Notes: generated from the sequence alone by a model not told the origin. Positions 1 through 11,777 are shown, numbered from the stretch's first letter. The stretch: 20,987 nucleotides of DNA from Glomus cerebriforme (GCA_003550305.1 QKYT01000093.1:236401-257387); one strand, 5' to 3'. Program-made: numbers and translations.

Positions 1-158
1 AATCCTCCTTCAGCGATGAATTGTACATCTTTGAATTTATCATAAGGAACAAATTCCATCTTACCATGATTTTTAGAATGTGTATAACTTATAAATTCGT
101 CAATAACACTATTTCCACATGTACATTCAATACTGAATGTTGATATATACGTAACCAT
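1..158 (-). CDS. Kinase-family protein, 5' fragment cut by the window edge
   Basis: Read on the minus strand from an ATG at 158-156, this frame is open to the window edge for 52 codons plus two bases. It contains GNSVIDEFI, GKMEFVPYDKFKDV and QFIAEGG, which align with residues 71-109 of the complete kinase at 2338-3891, ending in the start of the glycine-rich ATP loop. The rest of the kinase domain would lie to the left of the window. The cysteine-rich zinc-ribbon-like N-terminus of the neighbour is not present. A short unrelated stretch with ECTC precedes the conserved part, so either this paralogue has a divergent N-terminus or the conserved part starts within a spliced exon. No stop lies in frame immediately upstream of the chosen ATG, so the start is uncertain. 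Family membership is clear; intactness cannot be judged. Confidence 0.65.
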   Translation of the reverse strand, partial: MVTYISTFSIECTCGNSVIDEFISYTHSKNHGKMEFVPYDKFKDVQFIAEGG

Positions 159-2337
159 ATTATGAATAAAGTAATTTTTCTAAAAAAAAAGATTTAATTT
201 GGAATATATTTATATATCTTTTTTTTAATAACGACTCTCTGACGTGATATACATAGAAATTCCTAATCTAAAATTTGTCATTTAAGATCGGAAAATCAAA
301 CTCCGATTTGAGCGATCGGAAATAATGATAAATTAAATTAGTTTGCATTGAAAATGCCACCGATAAGAATATTCTAAATTAGCTTCTTAGATACAATCCA
401 TGAAAAAATTTTTTTGCAGATTTTCTTTTTTTACAATAAATAGAAAATTTTACTATCTATTAATAGAGAATCGAATTATAGGAGACTAAAACATATGAAA
501 TTATATACTCATTCAATGATATTATGAAATAAATTATATATAAAGTTTAACCTATAAAATTATGACGAAATTTCTTTATTGAACAGTATCTGTCAACTCT
601 ATTTTGAGAACTTTTAAACTTATTTTGGGTTAAATGCTGTACTATTTTGATATAGGATAATCTCGCCATTGACATAAAGGTAAATTGTATTTAATAACCT
701 TAAAATAAATTATGCATTGATTAAATCACTAAATCTAGGATTAGCATTGTTCGTGTCGATCTTTTGAAAGTCGTCCGCCGATTAATACCATGTGACACAA
801 ATACTTTGTAATAATTTCTAAAATTCATTGTCATTGTCTTATTCGGAAAAATGGTGCAGTATAGGGGGAAGCTCTATATGGTGATTTAATGTTATTTAAT
901 TTGTAAATATTAAATAAATAAATAAAATACTGTAATAATGCATCTAAAAAAAATCGGCATTGCCTTATCATATTAAAATAAAATGATCCAATTATTTGCG
1001 CAATATCAAACACGCAGATTCGATTCCAGCTATCCATGAAATTGCATGAATAGTCAATTAGTCATTTTATTTCCTTTGATCATAAATCTCTTTTATAATT
1101 TGATAAAAGGACTTACAGTGGAAGACAAAAGTTCTCAGAAAAATATTTTTGTTTACTGTGCAATGAATAAATGCCTGTGGTATATAAAAATTTCCAGATA
1201 TACTCTTTATGATATGACAAATAAGTTGGCAGAATTATACTGGCAACATGTCACATACCACTTACTTATTAAAAATGTAAGTTATCTAAAAAATTATCAA
1301 AAAAAGAGGTTAACTAATATTTAACCATTAACCTTGAAAGACAGTTCCATGATAAATATCCCATCAAATTTAATGTTCTTTTTATTATTTTACTTATCAA
1401 AAACATTAAAAAAATTAAAATTAAAATTTTAAAAAAAATATAAAAATCCATTAAAATTTCAATTAGCTGAATTTAATATGGAATAATATATTATATATTA
1501 AGAAAAAAAGATTCCTCATAATTAACATATAAAACATTACGAATATTAATGTATTATGTGTTGTTTATCTGATATTAACTGAAAAAAATTATTATGAAGT
1601 CTTTTGTCATCCACTGTAATAACCAATATTTACTCTTTAAATTATTTATATTGAAAAATAATTGATCTCACCTTTAATAAATCCACACAAAAGCACTTAA
1701 TAGATTGGACTGATATTATTTGAACTATATGTGAATCTTTAAAATTATCCACTTCAAACTTTGATTAAAAAAATTAAATTAATATTGACATTAATAAAGC
1801 TACTCATTAAATGTGCTATTTCCTATATAGTACTTTATTTGGGATGATAAATCAATGTCGCATGAATAAATAAAAAAAAAAGTCTGATAAAACATATCTT
1901 TTTGTTGTCCTTGACGGCTGATCGGCATTCGGCAACATGCGAAGCTATTTGTTTTTCCCTATTTATGGATGTTTGCTATCAGCCTTAATGCATATTCCTG
2001 ATACAAATTACGAATATTAAATTAAATTACTAAACCCACATATTATTTTTGTTAGTAATAAAACCCCTTTATAATTCGCACCCTATATAACCACTTGATT
2101 GTGTGATTATATAGAGTCTGACTGGCCCAAGTTTGAAAATCAAATATCAAATTCGACTTCTTTGGTAATATAACCTATATTTAGAATAAAATCAATTAGT
2201 TTAATTAAAATAAATAATTATTTCATGAAAAACAAAACAAAATAGACCCCAAAAAAAAAGATGTTTACCATTCGTTTTATTTTCAAGTAGTTTAATTTTT
2301 TTAGTGATTTTATCTATAACTATTTTTTAACGGATAA
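159..2337. other. A+T-rich intergenic DNA
   Basis: This stretch of more than 2 kb separates the left-edge kinase fragment from the complete kinase gene. Both strands are broken by frequent stops and long A/T runs. The longest open stretch is 92 codons at 1046-1324 on the plus strand; it has no recognisable motif and no convincing splice or start context, so I do not call it a gene. A near-perfect 12-bp inverted repeat with an 8-nt loop lies at 2083-2114 (CTATATAACCAC against GTGATTATATAG). The rest, including scattered CGG/CCG-containing patches around 280-370 and 1900-1960, may be old transposon sequence, but nothing identifies it. Confidence 0.5.
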
Positions 2338-3891
2338 TTAATAAATATGAACCATTAAATAATTAAAAACATTATAAAGTAAGTTTATTGTACCATTCTC
2401 ATCATCATCATTATCAGTCTTTCTTTTAACTTTTTTTAAATATATATATATATTTATTTATTAATAACATGGTTTAATTTATATCAAATAAATAATATGA
2501 ATTTTACATTTACCACTTCTTAATTTTCTTGAAGATTCTGCAGATTTTATCATTTCACTTAAAGGTCGACTTTTATAGACAGCATCTGGATTATTTGTTG
2601 TTATAGGTCCAATATCTGACGAATTAATGATTTCAGTTGGACTTTTACAAATTTTATTGTTCCATTCATTTTCAAGAATAGTTCTAACTTTTGATTGTAA
2701 ATAACTAGCTGTCGGTCTTTTCTTTGGACAAGAATTCCAGCATTTTTTCATTAATTCAATATAACCTTCAGGTGCATTTGTAACAATTGGGGGACGAAGA
2801 CCATCACATATTTCAATGATAAGACCTGTATCGTGACTTTTATCCCAAAATGGTCTTCTACCTGTCATTAATTCCCACATAATCATACCAAAACTATATA
2901 TATCTGAAGCTCCAGTATATTTTTGTTCTTGAAAGATCTCTGGAGCAACATAAGGAATAACGCCATAAATTTCATTACTCTCATCGTTTAAAGATTCAAT
3001 TGCAGATTTACTTAATCCTAAATCACCTGTTATTGGAAATTTATTTGCTTCCAAAAAGATATTTCCACTATGATAATCTTGATGGATAATTCCTGCATTA
3101 TGTATGTTTTTAAGTCCAATTATAATATCACACAATTTATTTAACTTGGAACACCAATCTAACTTAAAAAAATCTTTAGTTATATAATGCGTTAGATCTC
3201 CTGATTCACAATATTTCATAATTATCATATAATTTTTGGTATTAGGATCTTTNGTGATTCCGTAATATTTATTGATGTATTGATAGTCTTCAAGGAATAA
3301 ATATTTTTTCAAAATTGTACAATTATGAAATATCTCGAGCTAAAATAAAAATAGTTATTGAATTAAATTATTTTATATCAAGATTCATAAAATTATTATA
3401 TAATACTGTACCTCATTTAAGTCTTTAGCAGAATTGATGTTTTCAGAATTATTGAGCTCTTTAAGCGCAACTATCATGTTATTAACCCGATTATACCCTT
3501 GTTTCATACGATTCCAATAGGATATTGGACCATCTTCCCAGAATGCTTTATAGATTTTACTAAATCCTCCTTCGGCAATAAATTCTATATTTTTGAATTT
3601 TTCATAAGGAACAAATTCAAATTCCATTTTCCCATCAGTTGATAATTTGGACTTTATAAAATCATCAATAACTTTATTTCCACTTGGTATAAAATTTGTT
3701 CTTGTTTCATTACATTGATTGCAAATATATATAACTTTTTTATTTAAATGTTCACTTCCTTTGCGACGATCGAAACAATTGCGACATTTACATTGATAAT
3801 AAAGTTTATGGCTACTATCTAAAGGTGTTCTTTTTCTACAATAATCACATTTCTTGAATTGCGATTTTGGTTTATCTTGAGGGTCAACCAT
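2338..3891 (-). CDS. Protein kinase with N-terminal cysteine-rich (zinc-ribbon-like) region, three exons
   Basis: Proposed exons are 3891-3412, 3339-2514 and 2429-2338, giving 465 residues; both introns (72 and 84 nt) are GT-AG and keep frame (phases 0 and 1). Residues 15-60 carry CxxC, CKCRNC and CxxC, a probable zinc-binding region. The kinase domain follows: glycine loop EGGFSKIYKA near 107-116, VALK with lysine 144, catalytic HQDYHSGN at 246-253, DLG at 266-268 replacing DFG, APE at 292-294 and DIYSFG near 306. HQD in place of HRD makes it a non-RD kinase. This fits the tyrosine-kinase-like Ser/Thr kinases greatly expanded in Rhizophagus; substrate and pathway are unknown. One ambiguous base (3253) makes one residue unknown. 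The last exon (KRKTDNDDDE onward) is an inferred acidic tail and is less certain than the rest. Confidence 0.85.
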
Positions 3892-5421
3892 GATCTGAAA
3901 TATTAATTTTATTTTGTATCGATAGATTTGTTATTTAATATGGGTAGATTTTATTTTGTTTTTGTTTTTTAAAAAAAAAAACAAAAGAATTTGGCAAGAA
4001 ACTATTAACAATATATACCTTTTTAAGTGCGTACATGCCATTGTCAATTACAATCGACGTAAATATAAATTGATTACTCATCTATCCCACCTATCGCGTT
4101 CTTAACATTAAAAACAAAATAATATTACTGACTCAAAATATAGTTTAACAATGATTGCTTAAAATGGTGAAAATCAAAGAGGACCACAAATGGGATTTTT
4201 ACAGCCGAATTTGAGCCGAGTTAATACAATTTATCTCCGATTTTGAAGATCACCTTATTTTTCGCATATGTAATTATGTAATTAATCATATGAGCGTTTG
4301 TCAATGAAAAAAAGAGGGGGATATAATTTTGATCATTTTTAATTGAAATTACCTGAAAGAGAATTATACCAAATTTGGTTTACAACTTATTATTAATTAT
4401 GGCAATGAAACATTGTTACACAAATTCGATCAACTCTCCACAAATCAAATTATGTACATTGTTAGACTCGTGGTCAACTTTAAACGAGGGCTTAGAGTTA
4501 CACAAATATTAATACAGTCGCATAAATATATTACGACGCAGCACTGACTCCTCGCGAAAATGACTTTGCGATAAATAGAACAATTCAACTTTGTCGTCAC
4601 TGTAACCTGCGTAAAAAAAACCTTCAATTTTATAGAATCCTTACGATTTAAACGTAAATCATCTCACAAGAAAATTTGGCTTATCAGTTTTGTAATACCT
4701 GTAAATCCTGGCCACAGAATTTCATGTAATGATTGAATTTATTATTGAATTTACAATACAATTTGTTTTATGACTTATCATATTAATATTTATTTTTATC
4801 GAAGGTTTCAAAATAGTACATGACACTGCATAAGGTGCAACTCATATTTTTTGGCATGAGATATTTAATTATTATATATTTTTCTTAGTTTAATAACTAA
4901 CCAACATACTTTTAAAATAAGTTTTGATATTTTCATTAATGATAAATTTAAATGGTATAAAAAAGTCCATGTACGCTGCGCTACAGAAATTTTAAACTTG
5001 ATAATCACGAGGCGATAAAAACACGAGATATCTGATATAATAAGCATAAAATGTTTTAAAGTTAATTTAAGAGTTATTGCAAGTCTGTAACCCAATGCAA
5101 ACAATTATAATATATATATATATATTAAGTTGGATTGAGTTTTGAGTTGCATAAATGATTCTGTAAAGAGATATACGTCTTTCAAAGCGTCCAAGTCATA
5201 ATATGTCCCAAATTAAAATAATTACTATATAAGAAAGTATCGTTGGGTTGTCTTAAGGAATTATAAAAATGGGCCGATAATTTAGGCCAATTGTCAACTT
5301 GGGAGTTGGGGCTCTGTGCAAATGTTTATTATTAATAATGTTCGGATATGATCATATGATGTTATTTTTAGAAGCATATATACGGTATATATATTTTAGA
5401 AATTTAAATACTTTCATAATT
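3892..5421. other. Intergenic DNA between divergent kinase copies
   Basis: This 1.5-kb gap separates the intact kinase, transcribed leftward, from the pseudogene transcribed rightward, so it should contain the kinase promoter near 3900-4000. I see no conserved promoter element beyond general A/T richness. Short open stretches at 4445-4627 and 4865-5104 on the minus strand have no motif and are probably chance. A TA dinucleotide run lies at about 5110-5125. No RNA gene or transposon end was recognised. Confidence 0.5.
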
Positions 5422-6635
5422 ATGGATCAATTAACATCATCAACTCAAACTGTTGTCATCGATAATGAATATAAAGCAATACCAAGTGACAATCAAGTTG
5501 TACATGAAATTGTACAAAAGTACAATTTGAAATATGTTTCTATAATAAATTATTTATTGCCGAAGGAAGCCATTTCCAATAACTTATTGGAATAATCGTA
5601 AAGATTATATGACAGTTGCTCTCAAAGAGCTTAATAATTCTAAAAACATTAAATCTGAGGATCTCAATGAGGTAAAATATCACATACTTTTTGCTTATAA
5701 TATATTATATGTAATATAATATATATACCAATTTTTTTTAATTATAAAATCCTACTCTGAATTAATAGGTCAAACTTTTCTTTACGCGTGTAAAAAGATA
5801 TAGTAGTTACCTTATAGAATTAATAAATTCTATGGAATATCTATAAATCCATTTAACTAAAATTTTATAATTATTATGAAATACTATAAAGGGGATCTAG
5901 CTCATTATTTATCTAATGATTTCTTTAACATAAGTTAAAAGTCCAAATTAGATAAATACTTGTTATTCCATATGTTGTTCCAGAAATATTTCGAGGTCAA
6001 AAATACACTAAGGCTTCAGATGTACTGTATATAGTCTAGCTGTCTAGGTATGATCATGTGGAAATTAATGATAGGTAGAAGACCTTTTTGGGATCGAAAT
6101 CATGACACAGAACTTATTATTGAAATTTGCCGACCTCCGATTGTAAAAAAAAATGCTCCTGAAGGATATATAGAAATAATGAAAAATGTGGCATTCTGAT
6201 CCAAAGAAAAGACCAACTGCTGCTCAAAATTTATAAAATAATTAAATTGGTTTGAAAAAAACCATTTAAACAATCTAACCAAATTATGGATATTGGACCT
6301 AAAGTAACAAATAATCCAGGTGCGATCTATAAAAGTAGACCTTTAAGTACAATGATAAGGTCTGCAGAATCCATGAGAAGTTTAAAACATCAAAGTATTT
6401 TTCCAGGTAACTTATATCTGATAATACTATAGTAGAAATTTGATCTAATATAAAAATCCTTTTTTTTTAAAAAGAAAAAAAATAGATGAAAGCATGGAAG
6501 AAATAGTTAAACATGATGGTAATATTGATTTTTTTTTTGTTCATCATAATATACTGTATATTTTTTTTTAAAAAAAATTATATATATTTTTTTTTAGATT
6601 ATTTGACAAAAGAATTTGAATTTGATATTGAATAA
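5422..6635 (+). pseudogene. Decayed kinase paralogue lacking its catalytic core
   Basis: Starting at ATG 5422, the first frame gives IPSDNQVVHEIVQ, matching the IPSGNKVIDDFIK segment of the intact kinase. The homology then moves to a second frame for FIAEG (5553-5567) and to a third for PITYWN and VALKELNNSKNI, ending at a donor at 5671/5672, so at least two frameshifts occur. The next recognisable part is IMKYYKGDLAHYL (from about 5873), a stop, then SKLDK, followed almost directly by VIPYVVPEIF (from 5962). About 70 residues with the HxD catalytic loop and the DLG motif are missing, and APE has become VPE. Later pieces include GRRPFWD, IYKSRPLS and, after two intron-like gaps, a final exon ending DYLTKEFEFDIE with a stop at 6633-6635. 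It cannot encode an active kinase. Confidence 0.85.
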
Positions 6636-8149
6636 ATCCAACAAAAATGGTAAATCAATCAATCAATGATTTTTTTAATTACGCAGAAAATGTTCTTATC
6701 ATATTCTGATATAAAGATAGTTATATAAAAACATCCTTCTTGTACATATTGCATTTATTTTTAATTTTTATTTACTTATTTATTTACTGTTTTTAATTTT
6801 TTTTACTTTACATTTAATATGAGAACTATAATTCGACAAAAAGACTTGTTTCAATTATAAAAACTAATCCACATTTTGTTTTCTTTGAATATATGAATAC
6901 CAATTTTATGTACAGTACATAACACCAATTGAAAGAAAATCGTAACCATATTAAAATCGGTACCACCATTTCACCGGTGCGACTGTAATTTCAGCCAGAA
7001 TCTTATCGGTTCCTGCAAAAGTTATCGATCGATTATAAAGCAAAGACTGTCTTTAGGTGTCTGCGATTTTTAAATAATTTCTTTACCTGTTCGCATTATA
7101 TACAGTATACCGCACTTAATATTTATTTATTGGTGATTCTTAATGGTACATTAATTATAATGTTTTGGATCGAGTTTATCTATAAAAACAAATATTATAT
7201 ATCAATTCTTTAATTTTAATATTCCAAATAATTTGAACCACTACTTTTTTTTGAGTTATTCATAAGAATTTTGTCAAAAAAGCGATACCTGTGATATTCT
7301 AGATTTATTTATTTATTGATTAACAATTTCTGATTTAACTAATATAATTATGTTTTACCATTCAGATGTAAATATTTTTTATTTCTTAAAAAACAAAAAT
7401 TTTTTAAAATCTTTTTGTATGTAGCAATCATCAGAATAAATGATTTAAGTTAAAAAAATAAAAAAATTGTTATAAATTTTGAAATCTCTTTCATTCCAAT
7501 AATTTTACTAAAAAATTCTGTTTTTTGTAATTAGATCAAATGTTTTCCTTTTAAGCTTACTATAATCTTTTTTTTTCGATGATAACTTGATAGTTTAATA
7601 ATACAGTCGTCGTCGCCCTTAAATAATAACGTCATAATTATAGTCACTAAATCGTGATGTCTAATTATGGACTGTAGTCTGATGCATCGAAAGTGCAATC
7701 ATGATTTTATCCAAAATAATGATGAAATCAAATTAGTTCAACTATAAACTAAATAACTTACTCTTTTCTTTACTCGAAAAATTAAGTGTAATGAGAATCA
7801 ATTTCATGCTCGGGAAAAAATGAACCTTTTGTACACTAAATAGGATCCTCAAATCATTGTTTGTATAATTAACCTTTTTAAGCTAGTGTTATTTTGGAAT
7901 TACAAATTATTTATTTACACTTTTTTTTAAAGAATTTTTTAAATGAAATTTTTTAGTCATAGCGTAACGTTACTTTTATGTGTCATCAAACAGAAAATCA
8001 TGAGTACATATTTAAAATTTTTTTTATTTCTAACAATATATAGTATTAATAATTATAATATTTGAAAAAATAATAAACAAGATAATGTGAAAAGAAAAAT
8101 ACAATAATTATGGTGAATCTCTGGTTAATAACAATAGAATATTCATCGA
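6636..8149. other. A+T-rich intergenic DNA
   Basis: No coding region is supported here. The segment separates the kinase pseudogene and the proline-rich gene, which converge on it. Poly-A/T runs are frequent. Weak nested inverted repeats occur at 7603-7675, with arms ACAGTC/GACTGT and CATAATTA/TAATTATG, which could be a very old MITE remnant, though no target-site duplication is visible. A more GC-containing patch near 6950-7040 has no recognisable content. Confidence 0.5.
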
Positions 8150-8951
8150 TTATTTAAAAATTCTTCCAACACCATTACATCTAACACATAATTGATGATT
8201 ATTTGCTTTTCCTGATCCTGTGAAAAATAAATAAAGAATTAATATTTGTGAAAATTTTTTAAAAGAAATCAATTTCATATTGCTTACCTTGACAATTTGG
8301 ACATAACCATCCTCCAATTGAAGAATTACCAGGCTTTGCAAATATTACATTATTCTGTGATCGTAATATATGTGGTGGTGTTATTTGATTAATTTGATTT
8401 GTTATATAACGAAGAGGGCCTGTAATAACTTGAGTATTTATAGGAATTATAGTGCGAGTAGGTCTTGCAACACCACAAATAGGATTATTATTATAATTAT
8501 AATATTGAATATTGTAATTTTGTAATGGTGGTGAAGGTTGAATCATATGTTGGTTTGGAGATGGAGGTCGATTTATATGTTGGTTAGGAAGTGGTATTGG
8601 ATTTATATATTGATTAGAAGGTGGAGGTGAATTTATATATTGGTTGGAAGGTGGAGTTGAATTTATATATTGGTTGGAAGGTGGAGGTGAATTTATATAT
8701 TGGTTGGAAGGTGGAGGTGGATTTATATTTTGGTTAGAAGATGGAGGTAAATTTATATATTGGTTGGAAGGTGGAAGTGGATTATTTTGTTGCTGTTGAG
8801 AAATAATTTGTGTTGCATTATCAGTAAAAGGTCGACTTGGACCAAATGCCATCGACTGTTCTCCTGAATTTGGATATCGTGTATATGCCGGAGGAGATTC
8901 TTCTGTTATTATATCATGTAGATTAGAATTTGAACTTGGAATATGTGACAT
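8150..8951 (-). CDS. Proline/asparagine-rich protein with PPxY motif and C-terminal DnaJ-like zinc module (Hua1-like)
   Basis: Two exons, 8951-8288 and 8217-8150, joined by a 70-nt GT-AG phase-1 intron, give 243 residues. An early PPAY at 20-23 is a PPxY motif of the kind bound by WW domains of Nedd4/Rsp5 ubiquitin ligases. Residues 58-137 are about eight imperfect decapeptides of the PPPSNQYINS type. The C-terminus has CPNCQGSG (217-224) and CVRCNGVG (232-239), two CxxCxGxG knuckles as in type I DnaJ zinc modules; the second is encoded only in exon 2, so splicing completes the zinc site. A PY motif, proline-rich middle and paired CxxCxGxG are the layout I recall for yeast Hua1, a cytoplasmic protein linked with actin patches and Rsp5. 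Function is inferred from layout only. The gene appears intact and lies 826 bp from, and divergent to, the PB1 gene. Confidence 0.8.
8541..8780 (-). repeat. 30-bp coding minisatellite, about eight copies
   Basis: A 30-bp unit repeats in exact register and encodes the decapeptide PPPSNQYINS and variants (SNQNIN, PNQHIN). The four central copies (8611-8730) are nearly identical, while the outer copies diverge, as expected when a coding tandem repeat expands by slippage or unequal exchange at its centre. A more degenerate copy may extend to about 8521. Every unit is a multiple of three, so copy-number change would alter protein length without breaking the frame. Confidence 0.9.
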
Positions 8952-9777
8952 TATAATTTAAAAATTGTTTATAAATGTATATAAAAGAGACAAGAATGAA
9001 AAATGTTAATTTCTGCAAGAATAATAATATTTATATTTTGTGTATGTTTCACAATTCTTAAATACATATTCATTTGGTCGATCATGACAATTATTATCAC
9101 GCCACGAATTACGAATTTCCCCATTATATAATGACGTGAGTCATTTCATTTTGTGTGATCTTCGGAGTTGATTTACATGTGATTTACAATATTTCTGTTA
9201 TTGAATATAATGTTGGTACACCGATCCTTTACTCAGGTAAACTTTTTCAAAACTTAAAGTATTCTATATTTTAGTTAATATTATTGCAAAATGTCGGTTG
9301 ATCATCGCTTTTATCGTTATTTGCTTTTGTAAACTTTCGCATCAATTAATATAAAATTATTATTATCACTTGTAGTAATATAGAATATTGAATTTTTTTT
9401 TTTTTGAAAATTGATTCTATATTTATTTGAATGAGTTTGAACAAACAATATGAATTTTCAATCTAATTCTTTGTTAGATGATAAAATAATTACGGTTATT
9501 TCACATAATGATGTACATACAGTACATAGATATAATAATGCATTATCCTGCACCATGAGCATTTTAAATTACGCAATGCAATCTAACGAGTAACCCATTT
9601 TTTTTATATCAAATGACATATACATTTTTAAAATATTAATCAGTAAATCAAACAAATAAAATATTTAAATTCATCGAATAAAATCGTCGAAAAACTATTA
9701 TTGTTTCTTTTTTCAAGTCTAATTTTTCATCAATTACATTTCTCCTTACATTCACCCATATTAAAATTTTTCGTAAT
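8952..9777. other. Shared upstream region of two divergent genes
   Basis: The proline-rich gene starts leftward at 8951 and the PB1 gene rightward at 9778, so this 826-bp interval should contain both promoters. It is A/T-rich with a poly-T run near 9393-9405. A TGACGTGAGTCA-like patch at about 9131-9142 resembles bZIP (CRE/AP-1) binding sites, but this is a single short match and could be chance. No coding region was identified. Confidence 0.45.
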
Positions 9778-11394
9778 ATGGATCTCGAAGAATTTAATAT
9801 ATTTGACGGTTGTGATGAATTATTCGATATTAATGATGTTGAATTGCATGTTGAACAAACGGATGATAAAGAATGCGACAATACGGTTCTTTGATTTTTA
9901 TTTATAATTGCTCGTAAATTTATGAAATCTCATCCTTAATATATTTTATTTTTCGTTAAATATTTTTATCAATTAGTTTAAATTTAGTGGTGATGATGAT
10001 TTCTTACAAAGTTTGAATTCATTAGAAACTAACAAACCGGAATGGTATAATTCTTAAATGTTTATTTTTATTATCTGTTAATGGTTTATCTGTTCCAAGA
10101 TCTAGACTAATTTTATTCTATTAGTGCGCCTATTTCTGTTATTAAGTACGGTGATTCTGAAAGAATAAATATATCAGATAAAACTGACGTTAATGAAGTA
10201 AGCAAAAGATATCATTAGTAATTATTTCGTATTTGTTTAAATGCATTATTATATATTATATATATAGTACTTATATTTTTAATTTCCTGTAGAACTCTGA
10301 TGATGATATTTTTCATCCAACAATTATTTTATTTCTACACTCGTTAATCATCAGTAATTTTACCTTCAACATGGCGGATATTTGTTCTATCGCAATTAAT
10401 CCTATAACTCAAGCTATTTGTTTCATATCTAATAAAGAGGAAACTAAGTTTCGTCTTGATATTCATATAAATGGGATCGCAAATTATGAAAGAATTGGTA
10501 GATTAATTCAAATGCAATTACGACGTAATATTAGAAAATGGATTATTCCGGTAATAATATCATTAATATTACATATTTTTAAAATAATATAATTAAATCA
10601 AAAATTTACATACCAAACAGTCTTCCAAATATCTTATTTTTAACTTACTATAACTCTTAAAAAAGGTATACAATCATAAATAAAAATTATTATCATTTCT
10701 TTTTAATATGAAAACATAGGTGCGAAGAGTTATTGACAAAGATAATATTGAGATTTGTTTGGATCCAACGAATGGAGAGATCTTCAGGACTGACATGATT
10801 TTAGCAACAGTTTCTGCTCATGAAACTTTTTGCAATTTAGAAGCAATGGATGCTATGTTTGAGTAAATATTTCATAATTAAACTTTTTTTTTTTAATAAT
10901 TCATTTATTTATATCTTTTTTTTTCTCTCTCTCTCTTTCTCTCTCTCTTTTAGCGAATTAAAATCAGTCAGTTCTGATTTCTTTTTTAATTTGGTGAATA
11001 TAGATATAAAATTACGGGTAATTGTTTTTTAAAAAAAAAACATTATACTTTACTTCTTTGTTTTGTATTTTAAATATATCATAATTTAAAAAATATGAAT
11101 ATAAATCTTTTTTTACAACAAAAGGTTCCTATAGTCATGAATTATAAATCATCAAGATATCAATATGATATACCTATGCAACTTACTCTTCGCGAATTTA
11201 CTATAATTATGCGAAATAAGTTGTCAATAGAAATATTATCAGGATATTTTGAATACAGGTACGCGGATAATGGAATTATTGGGATCGAGGATGAAGAAGA
11301 TTGGGAGAATTTTAAAGAAGTAATGAAAAAGTCTGGTAGTTATAATATAACTGGAAGAATTGAAATGTGGGTCGGAAAATATGAGATAAAATAA
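9778..11394 (+). CDS. PB1-domain protein, seven exons
   Basis: Proposed exons are 9778-9885, 9977-10044, 10125-10197, 10293-10550, 10720-10862, 10954-11017 and 11125-11394, totalling 984 nt and 327 residues. All introns are GT-AG and all phases agree. The last exon (residues 239-327) has the PB1 pattern: a basic first strand with lysine 246 in NYKSS, then an acidic OPCA-type motif YADNGIIGIEDEEDW at about 284-298, and a final strand RIEMWV. PB1 domains assemble scaffold and signalling complexes by pairing basic and acidic faces; having both makes this a candidate type I/II domain. Residues 1-80 are rich in Asp and Glu. The middle (MADICSIAINP onward) has no domain I recognise. The first donor (GTTCTT) is weak, so exon 1 is the least certain. 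The fifth intron has a long CT-repeat polypyrimidine tract at about 10925-10950. Confidence 0.72.
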
Positions 11395-11777
11395 ATTAGA
11401 TTAATTAATATTTGAACTGATAAGGTTGTTTTTTTTTTGGCTAAATGTAAAGATTTATTAATTTGATTGTTTAAAAATTTATTATATATATATATATATT
11501 TTTATACCTATTTCAGTGAGAAATTAAAGTAAATATCTGAGACCATTGCAATTAATCCGAAAATTAAATATCAAATTAAATGTAATATGATTTTAAAGAA
11601 TTAATAAAAACTTTAATTGGATGTTTTTGTAAAAAAAAAAAAATTATTAGTAGTATTGCATTTTGTTTTACAACAGATAAATATCATATATATTAAATGT
11701 GTTTATGAATCATAATTCAATTTTATGAAGCGGTGGGATAGAATATACACGGTTTTTTATCTCAAGATCATATCTAA
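11395..11777. other. Intergenic DNA with TA repeat
   Basis: This short gap follows the PB1 gene. It contains a TA dinucleotide run at about 11482-11500 and a poly-A run at about 11630-11643. No coding sequence or terminator-like signal specific to the PB1 gene is evident beyond several AATAAA-like hexamers, which are not informative at this base composition. Confidence 0.45.

Noticed and set aside
831..1037. Minus-strand 68-codon open frame
   Set aside because: Composition follows the A/T-rich background (Phe, Ile, Tyr, Asn) and no family resemblance was seen.
1046..1324. Plus-strand 92-codon open frame
   Set aside because: No motif, no splice or start context, and its length is not exceptional for the amount of intergenic DNA searched; kept only as a note in the intergenic entry.
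9131..9142. CRE/AP-1-like site in the divergent promoter
   Set aside because: One short match in 826 bp without a second site or conservation data is not enough to call an operator.
9648..9881. Minus-strand 77-codon serine-rich open frame
   Set aside because: It is the antisense of PB1 exon 1 and its leader; the plus-strand acidic exon fits a consistent splice model.
10921..10950. CT microsatellite as an independent repeat feature
   Set aside because: It is best explained as the polypyrimidine tract of PB1 intron 5, directly before the TTTTAG acceptor.
10850..11032. Plus-strand 60-codon open frame rich in Phe, Leu and Ser
   Set aside because: It reads across intron 5 and the CT-rich polypyrimidine tract of the PB1 gene; the true exon frame is different.
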